Assembly (NCBI RefSeq): GCF_025060895.1
Contig: NZ_JANZKV010000001.1
Location: 1-41,896 of the forward strand
DNA length: 41,896 nt
Source: Stieleria sedimenti
GTDB lineage: Bacteria; Planctomycetota; Planctomycetia; Pirellulales; Pirellulaceae
Direction: 5' to 3'
Shown here one piece after another: positions 34,276 through 41,896 of the stretch. The notes under the pieces were generated by a model. The model ran no database searches. It saw only the letters and a program-made list of their open reading frames with translations, and had not been told where the DNA came from. The position numbers and the translations under genes were made by a program. How positions within the stretch are numbered: position 1 is the first letter of the stretch; every line of letters starts with the position of its first letter.

Positions 34276-37200
34276 TCAGAACCCGAGGATTTTTTCGAGC
34301 CCCGAATTGATTTGCTCCATTCCCGAACCGAGTTGTTTCTGGATCAAGCTATCGAGTCGGTTTTGAATCACTTCGGCGCCGGCCTTGGTGCCCAGTTCGG
34401 TCATCACGTTGCGAACGGCGGAATCATCCAACTTGGGGCGATCGAGCGTTCCGGTGATGGGGAAGGTCAGCGTTTGACCGGCCAGGCCCCTGAGATCGCT
34501 GCCGAGCCAACGGGCGTCCAGCGGGACTTGGGCAACCAGGTTGATGCTGGAATCGGTGGCGACCCGTCCGCTGGTCATCAGATTCGCGCGATCGATTTTG
34601 AAATACATCCGCTGGTGAGTGGCGACTCCATTTTCGAAACTGAACTCGACGCTTTGGGGCGGCATCTCGATCAGCGTCTTGGCACTCGCCGGTTCGACTT
34701 GCCCGCCGGCCATCCGCGCAAGTGATTTGATTTGCTCGACGCCTTGGATCAATTGGTTTGCCAGCGGACCGGATGACAGTCGCATGTTTTGCACATCGAG
34801 TCTGCCGCGAACCACGCTGGCGTAGGGATCGTCGACGTTGAACGCCACTTCGTCGAACTCGGCCGCGATGTTGCCATCAATGGTGGTCGCATTGGCCGCC
34901 AGCGGAGCGAGATATTTGAGCCAGCCGGCTGCGGTCGACGGTGTGATCTTTAACGATTTGACTTTGGCCCCCGGTGACAATCGCACCATCATCGGACTGG
35001 CCATGTAATCGACCTGTGCCGCCAGATCGACTTGACCAACCTCGGCCGGAGTCGCATCCGAGGTCGGACCGAGCGAAAGGATGGGGAACGAAGTGCGAGC
35101 AATCTTGAGGGATTGGTCGGTCATCTGGAACGGCAACTTAGTTTGCCCGATGCGAATCTCGGCGACCTCGCACTGGTCCCATCCGAGTTCTCCCTTGACG
35201 ACCAGCGTCGCATGGTTGCCGGTCGACGATTGACCGGTTGCCGAGGTCCACTTGAATTCGAAGGGGGCTTCGTGGATTCCGCTCGCTTGGATCGGCATCC
35301 CCATCAGATTGGAGAGCCGCGCGGCGACGACATCCATCTTCCATCGCGAAGGGCCGGACAACCGCACCGCCATCGATTCGCCCGCGGTTTGCACCTCGCC
35401 GACCATCGTGCCGGCAAACCCGTCGCTGGCCAGTTGCAGTTCGGGCAGGCTGACGATGCCGCTGTCGGCGTTGTATTGCATCCGCCCTTCGACCTTCACG
35501 CGTGGTTCCTGCCAAATCAGCTCACCCGGCGAAGTCTGTTGGACATTTCCGAAACCTTGCCCGAACGTCGGACGTGGGCTTGGACCATACGCTCCCGCGG
35601 GAGTCCCCGGCGGATAATTGCGTTGATCCGACGGAGCGTGAAGGGCGACGTTGGTTGCCGAGGCCGATGCGTCGATATTCCACTTCACCGGGCCGCTGGT
35701 GATGTTCAGCTTGCCGCTGGACAGTCCGCTGATCTGGTAGGCATGCTCTTGCACCGGTCGGTAGCTGATCGGTCGAATGACGTTGGTCGACGCCGCGCGT
35801 GCAATCGTCGAACCGACGCTCTCTTGCAACCGCTTTAAATCGGCGTTCCAAGCGATGTCCAAATTCGTTTTCTCACGACTCGCACCACCACGGATCGCCA
35901 GCGACAGTGCTTCGCCACGGACCGTCAACTCTTGCGACGAGAAGTTCCCACCGGGCCAATCGAGCACGCCGTCGAAATTGACCGTCACACTTTGTTGGAC
36001 GTACCATTGGTTGTCGTAGTTGATGCGTGGCTGGCTGACGACAAATTCGGCTTTGGAAAGCGAACCGCCCGATCGACTGACGTTGGCGATCGCCGATCCG
36101 GTCAACCGGCCTTCGGCACTGCGGAGCGACTCGGGCAGCCAAGGTCGCAACGATTCGCTGAGGTTCTCCAGCCGCCCATCGCACTCCAACCGAACCGGAT
36201 AGATGGAATCCGGTGTCGGTCGTGACACGGGCTCCATCAGTTCGGCACGCAAGGAAACACCGCCGCTGCGAATCCCAACATCAGCGGACATCAGTTGCTG
36301 GAGCGTTCGTCCGTCCCATTGGCCCTTGGCCGCGACGTCGCCCTGCACGATGGCGCGTTTGAAACGATGCCCGCTGGGCAAGGTGACCAGCAAGTTTTTC
36401 GCCTCGCCGTTGCCCAACAGATCCCACTGGTCGGTTCGCCCACCTTCGGATCGATTGACCGTCCATCGCACCTGGCCTCCGGCGGTCCCGCCCAACGAGA
36501 GGTCCGAGAGATCGATCACCGGTCGCAACATGGTGTATAGACGACCGAAATCGATCTGCAGTTCTGCGGTTCCGTCTTGAAGCGTTCCGGAACCGGATGC
36601 TTCGGCAAAGGAACTCTTCACGTCGAATCGCTCGGCACGCAGCACGCCTTCATCATCGGTCACCGTGGCCGTTAATTCGATCGGGTCGATCATGACGATC
36701 CGCCCATCGGCGCGGGCCCGCAAGGATTCACTCGAAAGCGTCAAATGGCTGCGTTGAGTCGCCGATGGTCCCGGCGCCGACGAACCGGCGGGTCGATTTT
36801 CGATGATGCCGTGCGCCCGCCCCGACACCAACGTGACGTTGTCGCGCAATGGGATCAGCCCCGGTAACGCTCGATCGAGTGACGCCAAATCCACATCCAC
36901 GCGTGCCTTGCCGTCCAACGCCTGCAGCCAACTGAGCGGATTGTCTTCCGAACCGACCAGTGAGATCGTGGTCGGAAACGATCCGTCGAGTGTGGCCGAG
37001 GCGAAATCGGTTGTCAGCTCCAGCCCGCGACCGGACAGCCAGCCGCCGGCGAGCGCGACGTCTCCATCCAGGGTCGCGAGCTCATTGTTCCATTGCCGAA
37101 CTTGAACCGATTGCGTTTGGACCGCCTGGGGCCGACCATCGGACGCTTGCCCGCCGGCGGCCGAGACGCTGGTCCGCAGGTTGCGAATCCGCACGTCACC

Positions 37201-38100
37201 CAAGCTGGCCTGGATCGCCCCGTCGGCAGCACCGACCAGCTGCAACCGACCGGTCGTGTCGCCGGAAAATTTTTGCGGCAATCCGTCGATCGCCCCGGCA
37301 AAGCGAAGGGCAACGAGGTTGGCGACGGACAGCGGAAAGGACTCGGTATCGAACGACACCTTCCACAATTCGGCCGACTCCGCTTGCCAGACAAACTGGC
37401 TTTGGATCGCTCCGCCGCTGCCGCCGGGCTCATTGACCACCCCGGCGATCTCACCGGTGATCCGCGCTCCCTTAACTGTCACACTAACATTCGATTGGCT
37501 CAGCGACCAAGACTCACCCGACGTCGAATCGGTGGCGATCGCGCCAAAATCTTGGATCTGGATCGATGCAGAGACCAATGATTCCGGCTGGTCACTCGGC
37601 TCCAGCAACGGGGCCAAATCCGATTCGATCGACGAACCGCCTTCGGCCACACTACACGCCAGCCCCACGCCACGCAGCGACACTTCACCGACCGCCGCCG
37701 GATCCAATCGCAGCAGTTCCATCACCGTCAACGCGGTATCGGCGCGGTCGATTTGGATGACCGTGTCACCCGATGGACCGACCAGCTTGAGCCCACGGAT
37801 CGATAGCGGAGTGATCCAGCCGACGTCGATCGATTCGGCCGACGCGGTCCAGCCGTAGGCCTGTGCTCTTGATGCAAGCATGGACCGGGCGACCCCGGTG
37901 TGGCTGACCAAACTGGGGGCCGCGAGCGCCAGCAGGCCGAGAAATCCGAGCGCTAGCAACAGCATTCGGTAGTAGCGTCGGGAGCGATTGGAGCGTCGTC
38001 GCCGCGTGGCATCGAGCTGAGAACGCTCGAGATCATCTAGCAAATAGTCGTCTCTCACCACGGTCACATCCTTGTGCCTGCCGCACAGAAATCCCTTCAC
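34276..38100 (-). CDS. Large AsmA-like envelope protein
   Basis: The frame encodes 1274 residues. An arginine-rich N-terminal cytoplasmic stretch (ATRRRRSNRSRRYYR, about 31-45) precedes one hydrophobic helix at about 46-66; the rest is an export-side domain of repeated beta-rich segments. Residues 85-115 (DVGWITPLSIRGLKLVGPSG) and the end (LTFPITGTLDRPKL with the helical GAEVIQNRLDSLIQKQLG) fit AsmA/DUF3971-type proteins, which resemble TamB and are implicated in lipid transport or outer-membrane assembly. A low-complexity proline/glycine stretch occurs near 820-850. The first codon is a GTG without a clear ribosome site; GTG codons at 38061 or 38058, preceded by AAGGA, are possible starts. 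Function is inferred only. Confidence 0.8.
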   Translation of the reverse strand: MKGFLCGRHKDVTVVRDDYLLDDLERSQLDATRRRRSNRSRRYYRMLLLALGFLGLLALAAPSLVSHTGVARSMLASRAQAYGWTASAESIDVGWITPLSIRGLKLVGPSGDTVIQIDRADTALTVMELLRLDPAAVGEVSLRGVGLACSVAEGGSSIESDLAPLLEPSDQPESLVSASIQIQDFGAIATDSTSGESWSLSQSNVSVTVKGARITGEIAGVVNEPGGSGGAIQSQFVWQAESAELWKVSFDTESFPLSVANLVALRFAGAIDGLPQKFSGDTTGRLQLVGAADGAIQASLGDVRIRNLRTSVSAAGGQASDGRPQAVQTQSVQVRQWNNELATLDGDVALAGGWLSGRGLELTTDFASATLDGSFPTTISLVGSEDNPLSWLQALDGKARVDVDLASLDRALPGLIPLRDNVTLVSGRAHGIIENRPAGSSAPGPSATQRSHLTLSSESLRARADGRIVMIDPIELTATVTDDEGVLRAERFDVKSSFAEASGSGTLQDGTAELQIDFGRLYTMLRPVIDLSDLSLGGTAGGQVRWTVNRSEGGRTDQWDLLGNGEAKNLLVTLPSGHRFKRAIVQGDVAAKGQWDGRTLQQLMSADVGIRSGGVSLRAELMEPVSRPTPDSIYPVRLECDGRLENLSESLRPWLPESLRSAEGRLTGSAIANVSRSGGSLSKAEFVVSQPRINYDNQWYVQQSVTVNFDGVLDWPGGNFSSQELTVRGEALSLAIRGGASREKTNLDIAWNADLKRLQESVGSTIARAASTNVIRPISYRPVQEHAYQISGLSSGKLNITSGPVKWNIDASASATNVALHAPSDQRNYPPGTPAGAYGPSPRPTFGQGFGNVQQTSPGELIWQEPRVKVEGRMQYNADSGIVSLPELQLASDGFAGTMVGEVQTAGESMAVRLSGPSRWKMDVVAARLSNLMGMPIQASGIHEAPFEFKWTSATGQSSTGNHATLVVKGELGWDQCEVAEIRIGQTKLPFQMTDQSLKIARTSFPILSLGPTSDATPAEVGQVDLAAQVDYMASPMMVRLSPGAKVKSLKITPSTAAGWLKYLAPLAANATTIDGNIAAEFDEVAFNVDDPYASVVRGRLDVQNMRLSSGPLANQLIQGVEQIKSLARMAGGQVEPASAKTLIEMPPQSVEFSFENGVATHQRMYFKIDRANLMTSGRVATDSSINLVAQVPLDARWLGSDLRGLAGQTLTFPITGTLDRPKLDDSAVRNVMTELGTKAGAEVIQNRLDSLIQKQLGSGMEQINSGLEKILGF

Positions 38101-38440
38101 CTGAAAAGCGCTGCGGACGAGAGTACGCCAAAACGCCCCCGCGGCGCAAGATCAATCTGGACCGCCGGGTGAATCAGCGACAGGAGAACCGGAGCAATGG
38201 GTCAAAACAGTTGGTGGTCAAAAAATCAAATCCCGAACCGGCGCCATCCCTTTGACCACCCCATCTTTTGACCACGCCATCTTTTGACCACGCCCTTCCC
38301 TGGCGGGCTGTCGATTGAGTCGATCTCCATGACTTCAACGCGAGCATGTCAGGTGCGACGCGTTACCGAGGGGCGCCGCGTGGGCCCTTGCGAACGCGTG
38401 CGGGCTTATACCGACAGCCCGCTGGCCGCATCCGTTGCCG
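38101..38440. repeat. 340-bp gap with TTTTGACCAC direct and inverted repeats
   Basis: Three direct copies of CCATCTTTTGACCACG or close variants run head to tail at 38244-38260, 38261-38276 and 38277-38292. Two inverted copies of the core (GGTCAAAA) lie upstream at about 38201-38208 and 38217-38224. No gene is supported in the gap. The arrangement could fold into alternative stems; no function is known. Confidence 0.6.
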
Positions 38441-39820
38441 CTAGTTTTTTTCCGGCTTGGGGTTCTCGGCCTGTGGCTTTTCATTCTTGGAAGGCGTCGC
38501 CTCCGCTGCCTCCTTCGCCTCCGGCTTCGCTGTCTCCTTCGCCTCCGGCTTCGCTGCCTCCTTCGCCTCCGGCTTCGCTGCCTCCTTCACCTCCGGCTTC
38601 GCTGCGGGTTTTGCCGAAGGCTTCGCGTCAACCTTTTCCTCTGGTTTCGGTTCGGATTTGGCGGCGTCTTCCTTCTCAGCCTTCTCAGCGGCGGGTTCCT
38701 CGGGCTTCGGCTTTTCGTTCCACTCCAGCTTGGCCGCTTCTTGACGCTCCTTTTTGGAGGCGATCACGGGGAAGTCCACCGTGGTGAGACCGCGGTCGAC
38801 GATCCAAATGTTCCGGAAACGGACGGGGTCGCCGTGATCTTGAATGTTGATCGGTGACAACGTCGGTTCTTCGGGTTTGCCGGCACCGGTCTTGTTGGCC
38901 AGTTCGACGTCGTCTTGCACCTTGACGCCGTTGATCCAACTGGTCACGCGTGCGTTGCGGATCTTGCTGCCGTCGGCGGCCCAGCGGGGCGCGGTGAAAT
39001 GGACGTCATAGGTTTGCCAGACCAGCGGCGGCAGTGCCATGTTCACGTCGGGTGCTTTCATGCGGTACAGAGCCCCGAGGCCGTTGAACATCTTTTCGGT
39101 TCCGAACGAATCGAGCACCTGACACTCGTAGCGGCTCTGCAGGTACAGGCCGCTATTGCCGCGCTGTTGGCCTTCGGCTTGCGGCATGTAGGGCAAGCGA
39201 AATTCGACGTGCAGGTCAAAATCTTGGAACATCGGCGAGATCAGCGCGCCTTGCTTGAGCAATCCGTCATCGGTCATCTCGGCTTTGACGAAGTGGTCGA
39301 CGCTGGTGCCGTCGAACAAGACGGTCGCACCTTTGGGAGCTTTGGCACCGAGCGTGGGGCTGACACGGTGAACGCGTTTGAGTCGTCCGAGCAACTTGCC
39401 GCTGGAACTGACCAGGTTGCAGCCCTTGGGGTCGACGAAGATTGCCCAGGGTCCACCGGAAAGCACCAGACTGTCGTTGCCCCGGAGCCCGATCAGCCGC
39501 ATCTCTTCACTTTGGTGGTTGGGCTCACCCGGCAGCCCTCCGTAAAACGCGATCGCATGGAATTGGTCTCCCGCGACCGGGCGGATTTGCAACGCCACGC
39601 TTTGTTTCTTTTTCTTTTCGCCTTTGGCACCGATCTGCCCGACGAACTCACCCATCAACGGATAATTCGGTTCCTTTTCCGGCGGCACCGTGTAGGCCGG
39701 CCCTTTACCGGGGATGATCGTCGGTTTCTGGGCAAAACCGGCGGCGGGGATCAGCAACATCGCCGCGACGAGCAATGCCGCAGCGGAATGGAATCCGAAC
39801 TTGTTCTGGTGCAGTGACAT
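38441..39820 (-). CDS. Secreted DUF1080 protein with Lys/Pro/Ala/Glu-rich C-terminal tail
   Basis: The start at 39820 gives a signal peptide (SAAALLVAAMLLIPAAGFAQ) and a protein of 459 residues; the longer frame from 40000 is not supported. The first 150 residues are a separate domain with no motif I recognise. The DUF1080 domain follows (ATVLFDGTSVDHFV, DFDLHVEFRLPYMPQ, GNSGLYLQSRYECQVLDSFG, and the closing INIQDHGDPVRFRNIWI). The last 100 residues are a low-complexity tail dominated by KPEAKEAA octapeptides, encoded by a 24-bp DNA repeat at 38511-38606. The tail resembles cell-wall-spanning or surface-linking segments. A glycoside-related role is inferred from DUF1080 enzymes. Confidence 0.9.
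   Translation of the reverse strand: MSLHQNKFGFHSAAALLVAAMLLIPAAGFAQKPTIIPGKGPAYTVPPEKEPNYPLMGEFVGQIGAKGEKKKKQSVALQIRPVAGDQFHAIAFYGGLPGEPNHQSEEMRLIGLRGNDSLVLSGGPWAIFVDPKGCNLVSSSGKLLGRLKRVHRVSPTLGAKAPKGATVLFDGTSVDHFVKAEMTDDGLLKQGALISPMFQDFDLHVEFRLPYMPQAEGQQRGNSGLYLQSRYECQVLDSFGTEKMFNGLGALYRMKAPDVNMALPPLVWQTYDVHFTAPRWAADGSKIRNARVTSWINGVKVQDDVELANKTGAGKPEEPTLSPINIQDHGDPVRFRNIWIVDRGLTTVDFPVIASKKERQEAAKLEWNEKPKPEEPAAEKAEKEDAAKSEPKPEEKVDAKPSAKPAAKPEVKEAAKPEAKEAAKPEAKETAKPEAKEAAEATPSKNEKPQAENPKPEKN
38511..38606. repeat. Tandem 24-bp coding repeat (four units)
   Basis: Units at 38511, 38535, 38559 and 38583 differ at only one to two bases and encode KPEAKEAA-type octapeptides on the minus strand in the tail of the DUF1080 protein. 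Such repeats change copy number easily, so the tail length may vary between strains. Confidence 0.9.
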
Positions 39821-40081
39821 GGGAGGCAATAGGCCAAAAGCGGGGAACCGAGGCGGGGAGATCTGCAGCGAGTCGCACGAGCGATCCGAATCAGATTCGA
39901 AATCGAACGGCCACCTCGCAGCAGAGAGTCTAATTCGCGCGGCGCCGCGGTACCACTTCGCGGCAGAAAATTGCCCCCGGGGGAAATCGAGTACCAGCAC
40001 GAGCGTTCTCGCACAGACACTCCCTCACGGCGCCCCCCGCTACCGACTGCATTGCCAGGGCAGCATTGCCAGGGCACAGGG

Positions 40082-40741
40082 TCAGCCGTGATCGGAACGG
40101 CAGACCGAACTGTCTCCGGCGAGTCTCAGCAGCCTGCCGCGAGCCGAGTCCAAGGAATCGGCCAAAGCGGTACCCCCGTGTTCATCATTCTCGGCAGCGA
40201 CGATTTCGACCTGCTCCACGCCGATGAAAGAGAACACCGTTCGCAAGTGGGGATCAAGGTGGTTCAGGGGTTCATTGCGACCGCCGGGCCCGTAGCCGCC
40301 GTCGCCTCGTGAGATCACGGCGATGAGACGTTTCCCGCGAACCAGTGGTGTGTAGGCTGAATCTGGATCATCGGGATGAAAATCGAACGTCCGACCGACA
40401 CGAACGATTTGGTCGACATAGGCCTTGAAGCCGCTCGGCATGCCAAAATTGTAAAATGGGATCCCGGCGACAATCAGGTCGGCGCTGAAGAGTTCGTCGA
40501 CGAGTTCGTCGCTCAACCGCAAGGCCGTTTGCATTTCCACGCTGCGTTGATTTGCAGGCGTAAATGCGGCGGCAATCCAATCCTGCGTCACATGTGGCAA
40601 CGGGTCTCGACCGATGTCCCGATACGTCACCGTACCGTCCGGATGGGTGCGTTTCCAACGTTCCGCGAATTCGGCGGTTAGACGACGCGTGTGAGAGCGA
40701 TCAAACCGCGGGCTCGAATCGATGTGCAACAGGTGATTCAT
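40082..40741 (-). CDS. azoR: FMN-dependent NADH-azoreductase
   Basis: The 219-residue flavodoxin-fold enzyme reduces quinones and azo compounds by two electrons using NADH. The start at 40741 has GGAG 7 bases upstream; the longer frame from 40969 would cross into the divergent regulator. HIDSSPRFDRSHTRRL is the FMN phosphate site, IPFYNFGMPSGFKAYVDQIVRVGRTF is the central AzoR motif, and AVISRGDGGYG contacts the flavin. FSFIGVEQVEIVAAEN is near the C-terminus. It is divergent from an HxlR-family gene, with 151 bp between them, which is the arrangement of a regulator controlling a quinone-detoxifying enzyme. Confidence 0.94.
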   Translation of the reverse strand: MNHLLHIDSSPRFDRSHTRRLTAEFAERWKRTHPDGTVTYRDIGRDPLPHVTQDWIAAAFTPANQRSVEMQTALRLSDELVDELFSADLIVAGIPFYNFGMPSGFKAYVDQIVRVGRTFDFHPDDPDSAYTPLVRGKRLIAVISRGDGGYGPGGRNEPLNHLDPHLRTVFSFIGVEQVEIVAAENDEHGGTALADSLDSARGRLLRLAGDSSVCRSDHG

Positions 40742-40806
40742 CTCAATTCTCCAATCTGAATTTGGGCGGTTGCCGAAGGCGTGTCGGCGAAGGTAGTTTT
40801 TCGACC

Positions 40807-40865
40807 GTACCGGTATCATGTCCGGGTACTCGGCGAGGGCAACTGGGCACAAATTTGTGGGGTAC
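40807..40865. promoter_or_regulatory. Candidate operator sites between azoR and the HxlR gene
   Basis: Within the divergent region GTACCGG (40807-40813) and CCGGGTAC (40822-40829) form an imperfect inverted repeat. A perfect 12-bp palindrome CACAAATTTGTG lies at 40848-40859, and a third GTAC is at 40862-40865. HxlR dimers bind short palindromes of this size. Which of the sites is used cannot be decided from sequence. Confidence 0.5.
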
Positions 40866-40892
40866 TTTCTTTTAGGGAGGGATTCAAAAACG

Positions 40893-41207
40893 ATGAGCGA
40901 TCCAGAGGTGACCGAGGTCTTTGAGAAATGTTTGGGGTGCCGATACATGGTGGCACTGCTGAGACACATCGAAGTCGGCGTGAAGCGACCGGGGCAGTTG
41001 CAACGGGCCGTCGAAGGGATGACGGCGAAAGTACTCGCGGAGCGGCTGAAGCGTCTCGTCGAATTTGGCGTGGTCGAAAAAACGAGCTATCCCGAAATCC
41101 CACCGAGGGTCGAATACGATTTGACTTCGTTCGGCCGGCGATTGCTGGAGATCATCGATGAAGTCGACGCACTTCAAAAGCAAGCTCGCCTCCGCGACAC
41201 CCGTTAA
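40893..41207 (+). CDS. HxlR-family winged-helix transcriptional regulator
   Basis: The 104-residue protein starts at 40893 with GGGAGG about 12 bases upstream. HxlR features are RPGQLQRAVEGMTAKVLAERLKRL (recognition region), EFGVVEKTSYPEIPPRVEYDLT (the wing with the PPRVEY motif) and FGRRLLEIID. The usual tryptophan after KCxxC is replaced: the N-terminus reads EKCLGCRYMVALL, a CxxC at residues 13-16. Redox-active N-terminal cysteines are how YodB and HypR of Bacillus sense quinones and disulfide stress. Divergence from azoR supports the same logic; it is likely a repressor of azoR and of itself. Confidence 0.92.
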   Translation: MSDPEVTEVFEKCLGCRYMVALLRHIEVGVKRPGQLQRAVEGMTAKVLAERLKRLVEFGVVEKTSYPEIPPRVEYDLTSFGRRLLEIIDEVDALQKQARLRDTR

Positions 41208-41327
41208 TCCCACGACTCACCATGGGAATCAAACAAGACCAACGCTGTGTCGATTCCCAGTTCATGTTAAACTGATGCGTGTAAAGTTTGTTCCCTAGCC
41301 GCCAGGTCGTCCCTCGAGATGTGATGG

Positions 41328-41867
41328 ATGAGTGAAGCTGCCCGATATATCCCGCACTACACCGTCGCGGATTACCGACAGTGGGAAGGCGACTGGGAAT
41401 TGTGGCACGGGACGGCCGTCGCGATGACGCCCAGCCCGTTCGGCCGGCACGGTGGACTGCTCGTCAAACTCTGTACCGCGCTGACGATTGCAATCGATCA
41501 AGCCCAGTGCGATGCCTGCGTGCTCGCCGAGATCGACTGGATCATCTCGGACGACACGATTGTTCGCCCTGATGCAAGCGTCCTTTGCGGCGGGCCTCCC
41601 GAGGGGCATATCGAATCGACCCCGGCGATGATCGTCGAAGTGCTGTCCGATTCCACGCGAGACCGTGACACGAAACAGAAGCGAACGCTGTATCAAGAGA
41701 ACCGAGTTCCCTGGTATCTGATCGCCGATCCCCGCGACATCTCCGTTCAACTGCTTCGGCTCAGCGACCTTGGCGAATACGAATCTGTTCCCGTCTCAGA
41801 ACACGTCCAACTCTCGATCTGCGACAACTGCTGCCTGGTCGTGGACCTAGGCTGGCTGTCGCGCTGA
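41328..41867 (+). CDS. Uma2 family (DUF820) endonuclease-fold protein
   Basis: The 179-residue protein has the Uma2 pattern of a PD-(D/E)XK nuclease-like fold: TVADYRQW near the start, then the catalytic-type residues in IVRPDASVLCG (Asp) and PAMIVEVLSDSTRDRDTKQKRTLYQ (Glu and Lys), and VPWYLIADP. Such proteins occur in many copies in cyanobacteria and planctomycetes, and their biological role is unknown. No transposase or toxin/antitoxin partner adjoins it. An ATG at 41328 was chosen. The gene lies 120 bp after the HxlR gene. Confidence 0.9.
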   Translation: MSEAARYIPHYTVADYRQWEGDWELWHGTAVAMTPSPFGRHGGLLVKLCTALTIAIDQAQCDACVLAEIDWIISDDTIVRPDASVLCGGPPEGHIESTPAMIVEVLSDSTRDRDTKQKRTLYQENRVPWYLIADPRDISVQLLRLSDLGEYESVPVSEHVQLSICDNCCLVVDLGWLSR

Positions 41868-41896
41868 CGACGTTGGTGTTTAGCCTTTAGGCCAAT

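Overview
The window looks like a chromosomal segment of a planctomycete of the Rhodopirellula/Pirellulaceae type. The evidence is the gene content: a DUF1549/DUF1553 protein followed by a DUF1501 protein, a DUF1559 pseudopilin-like protein with an H-X9-DG tail, two DUF1080 proteins, an ECF sigma factor overlapping a membrane Ser/Thr kinase, and a secreted DUF4139 protein. Coding sequence is GC-rich and genes lie on both strands in short operons. Intergenic regions carry many short palindromic repeats. No rRNA, complete tRNA, CRISPR array, phage or plasmid genes were seen.

Layout. 1-3437: 3' part of a DUF1549/DUF1553 gene and a DUF1501 gene (sulfatase-associated planctomycete module). 3547-5639 (minus): QueD/PTPS-like enzyme and an HtrA protease. 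6048-8845 (plus): GlgC and a POT peptide transporter. 8846-10680: a repeat-rich block holding a RAYT-type transposase, six tandem REP-like units of about 77 bp, a second copy of the RAYT 3' end, and a CsrA-like gene with a long C-terminal extension. 10888-12809: DUF2306 membrane protein overlapping a DUF1559 pseudopilin-like protein. 12938-15879: divergent secreted proteins (STN-like; DUF4139). 15891-16509: a small mobile-looking unit with a GxxExxY nuclease-family ORF between inverted terminal repeats and a (GTGATTCGT)8 array. 16534-20796 (minus): GCS2-type ligase coupled to an M20 amidohydrolase, then an FAD amine oxidase. 21027-26046 (plus): NAD epimerase, PilZ protein, DUF1080 protein, ECF sigma factor and kinase. 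26115-32295 (minus): complete oligopeptide ABC importer (oppA-B-C-D-F order in transcription). 32592-40741 (minus): SelO, a 1274-aa AsmA-like protein, a DUF1080 protein with a Lys/Pro/Ala/Glu tail, and an FMN azoreductase. 40893-41867 (plus): HxlR regulator divergent from the azoreductase, and a Uma2 nuclease-family protein.

How parts may work together. Peptide uptake is represented twice (POT and Opp). The HxlR/azoreductase pair resembles the B. subtilis YodB-AzoR1 quinone-stress circuit. The sigma factor and kinase form a one-operon signalling unit. The most unusual material is the repeat content. A RAYT/REP module appears to have duplicated directly against the csrA-like gene. At least four repeat families in the window fold into hairpins with GGA in the loop, the core of a CsrA-binding site; whether that is functional is open.
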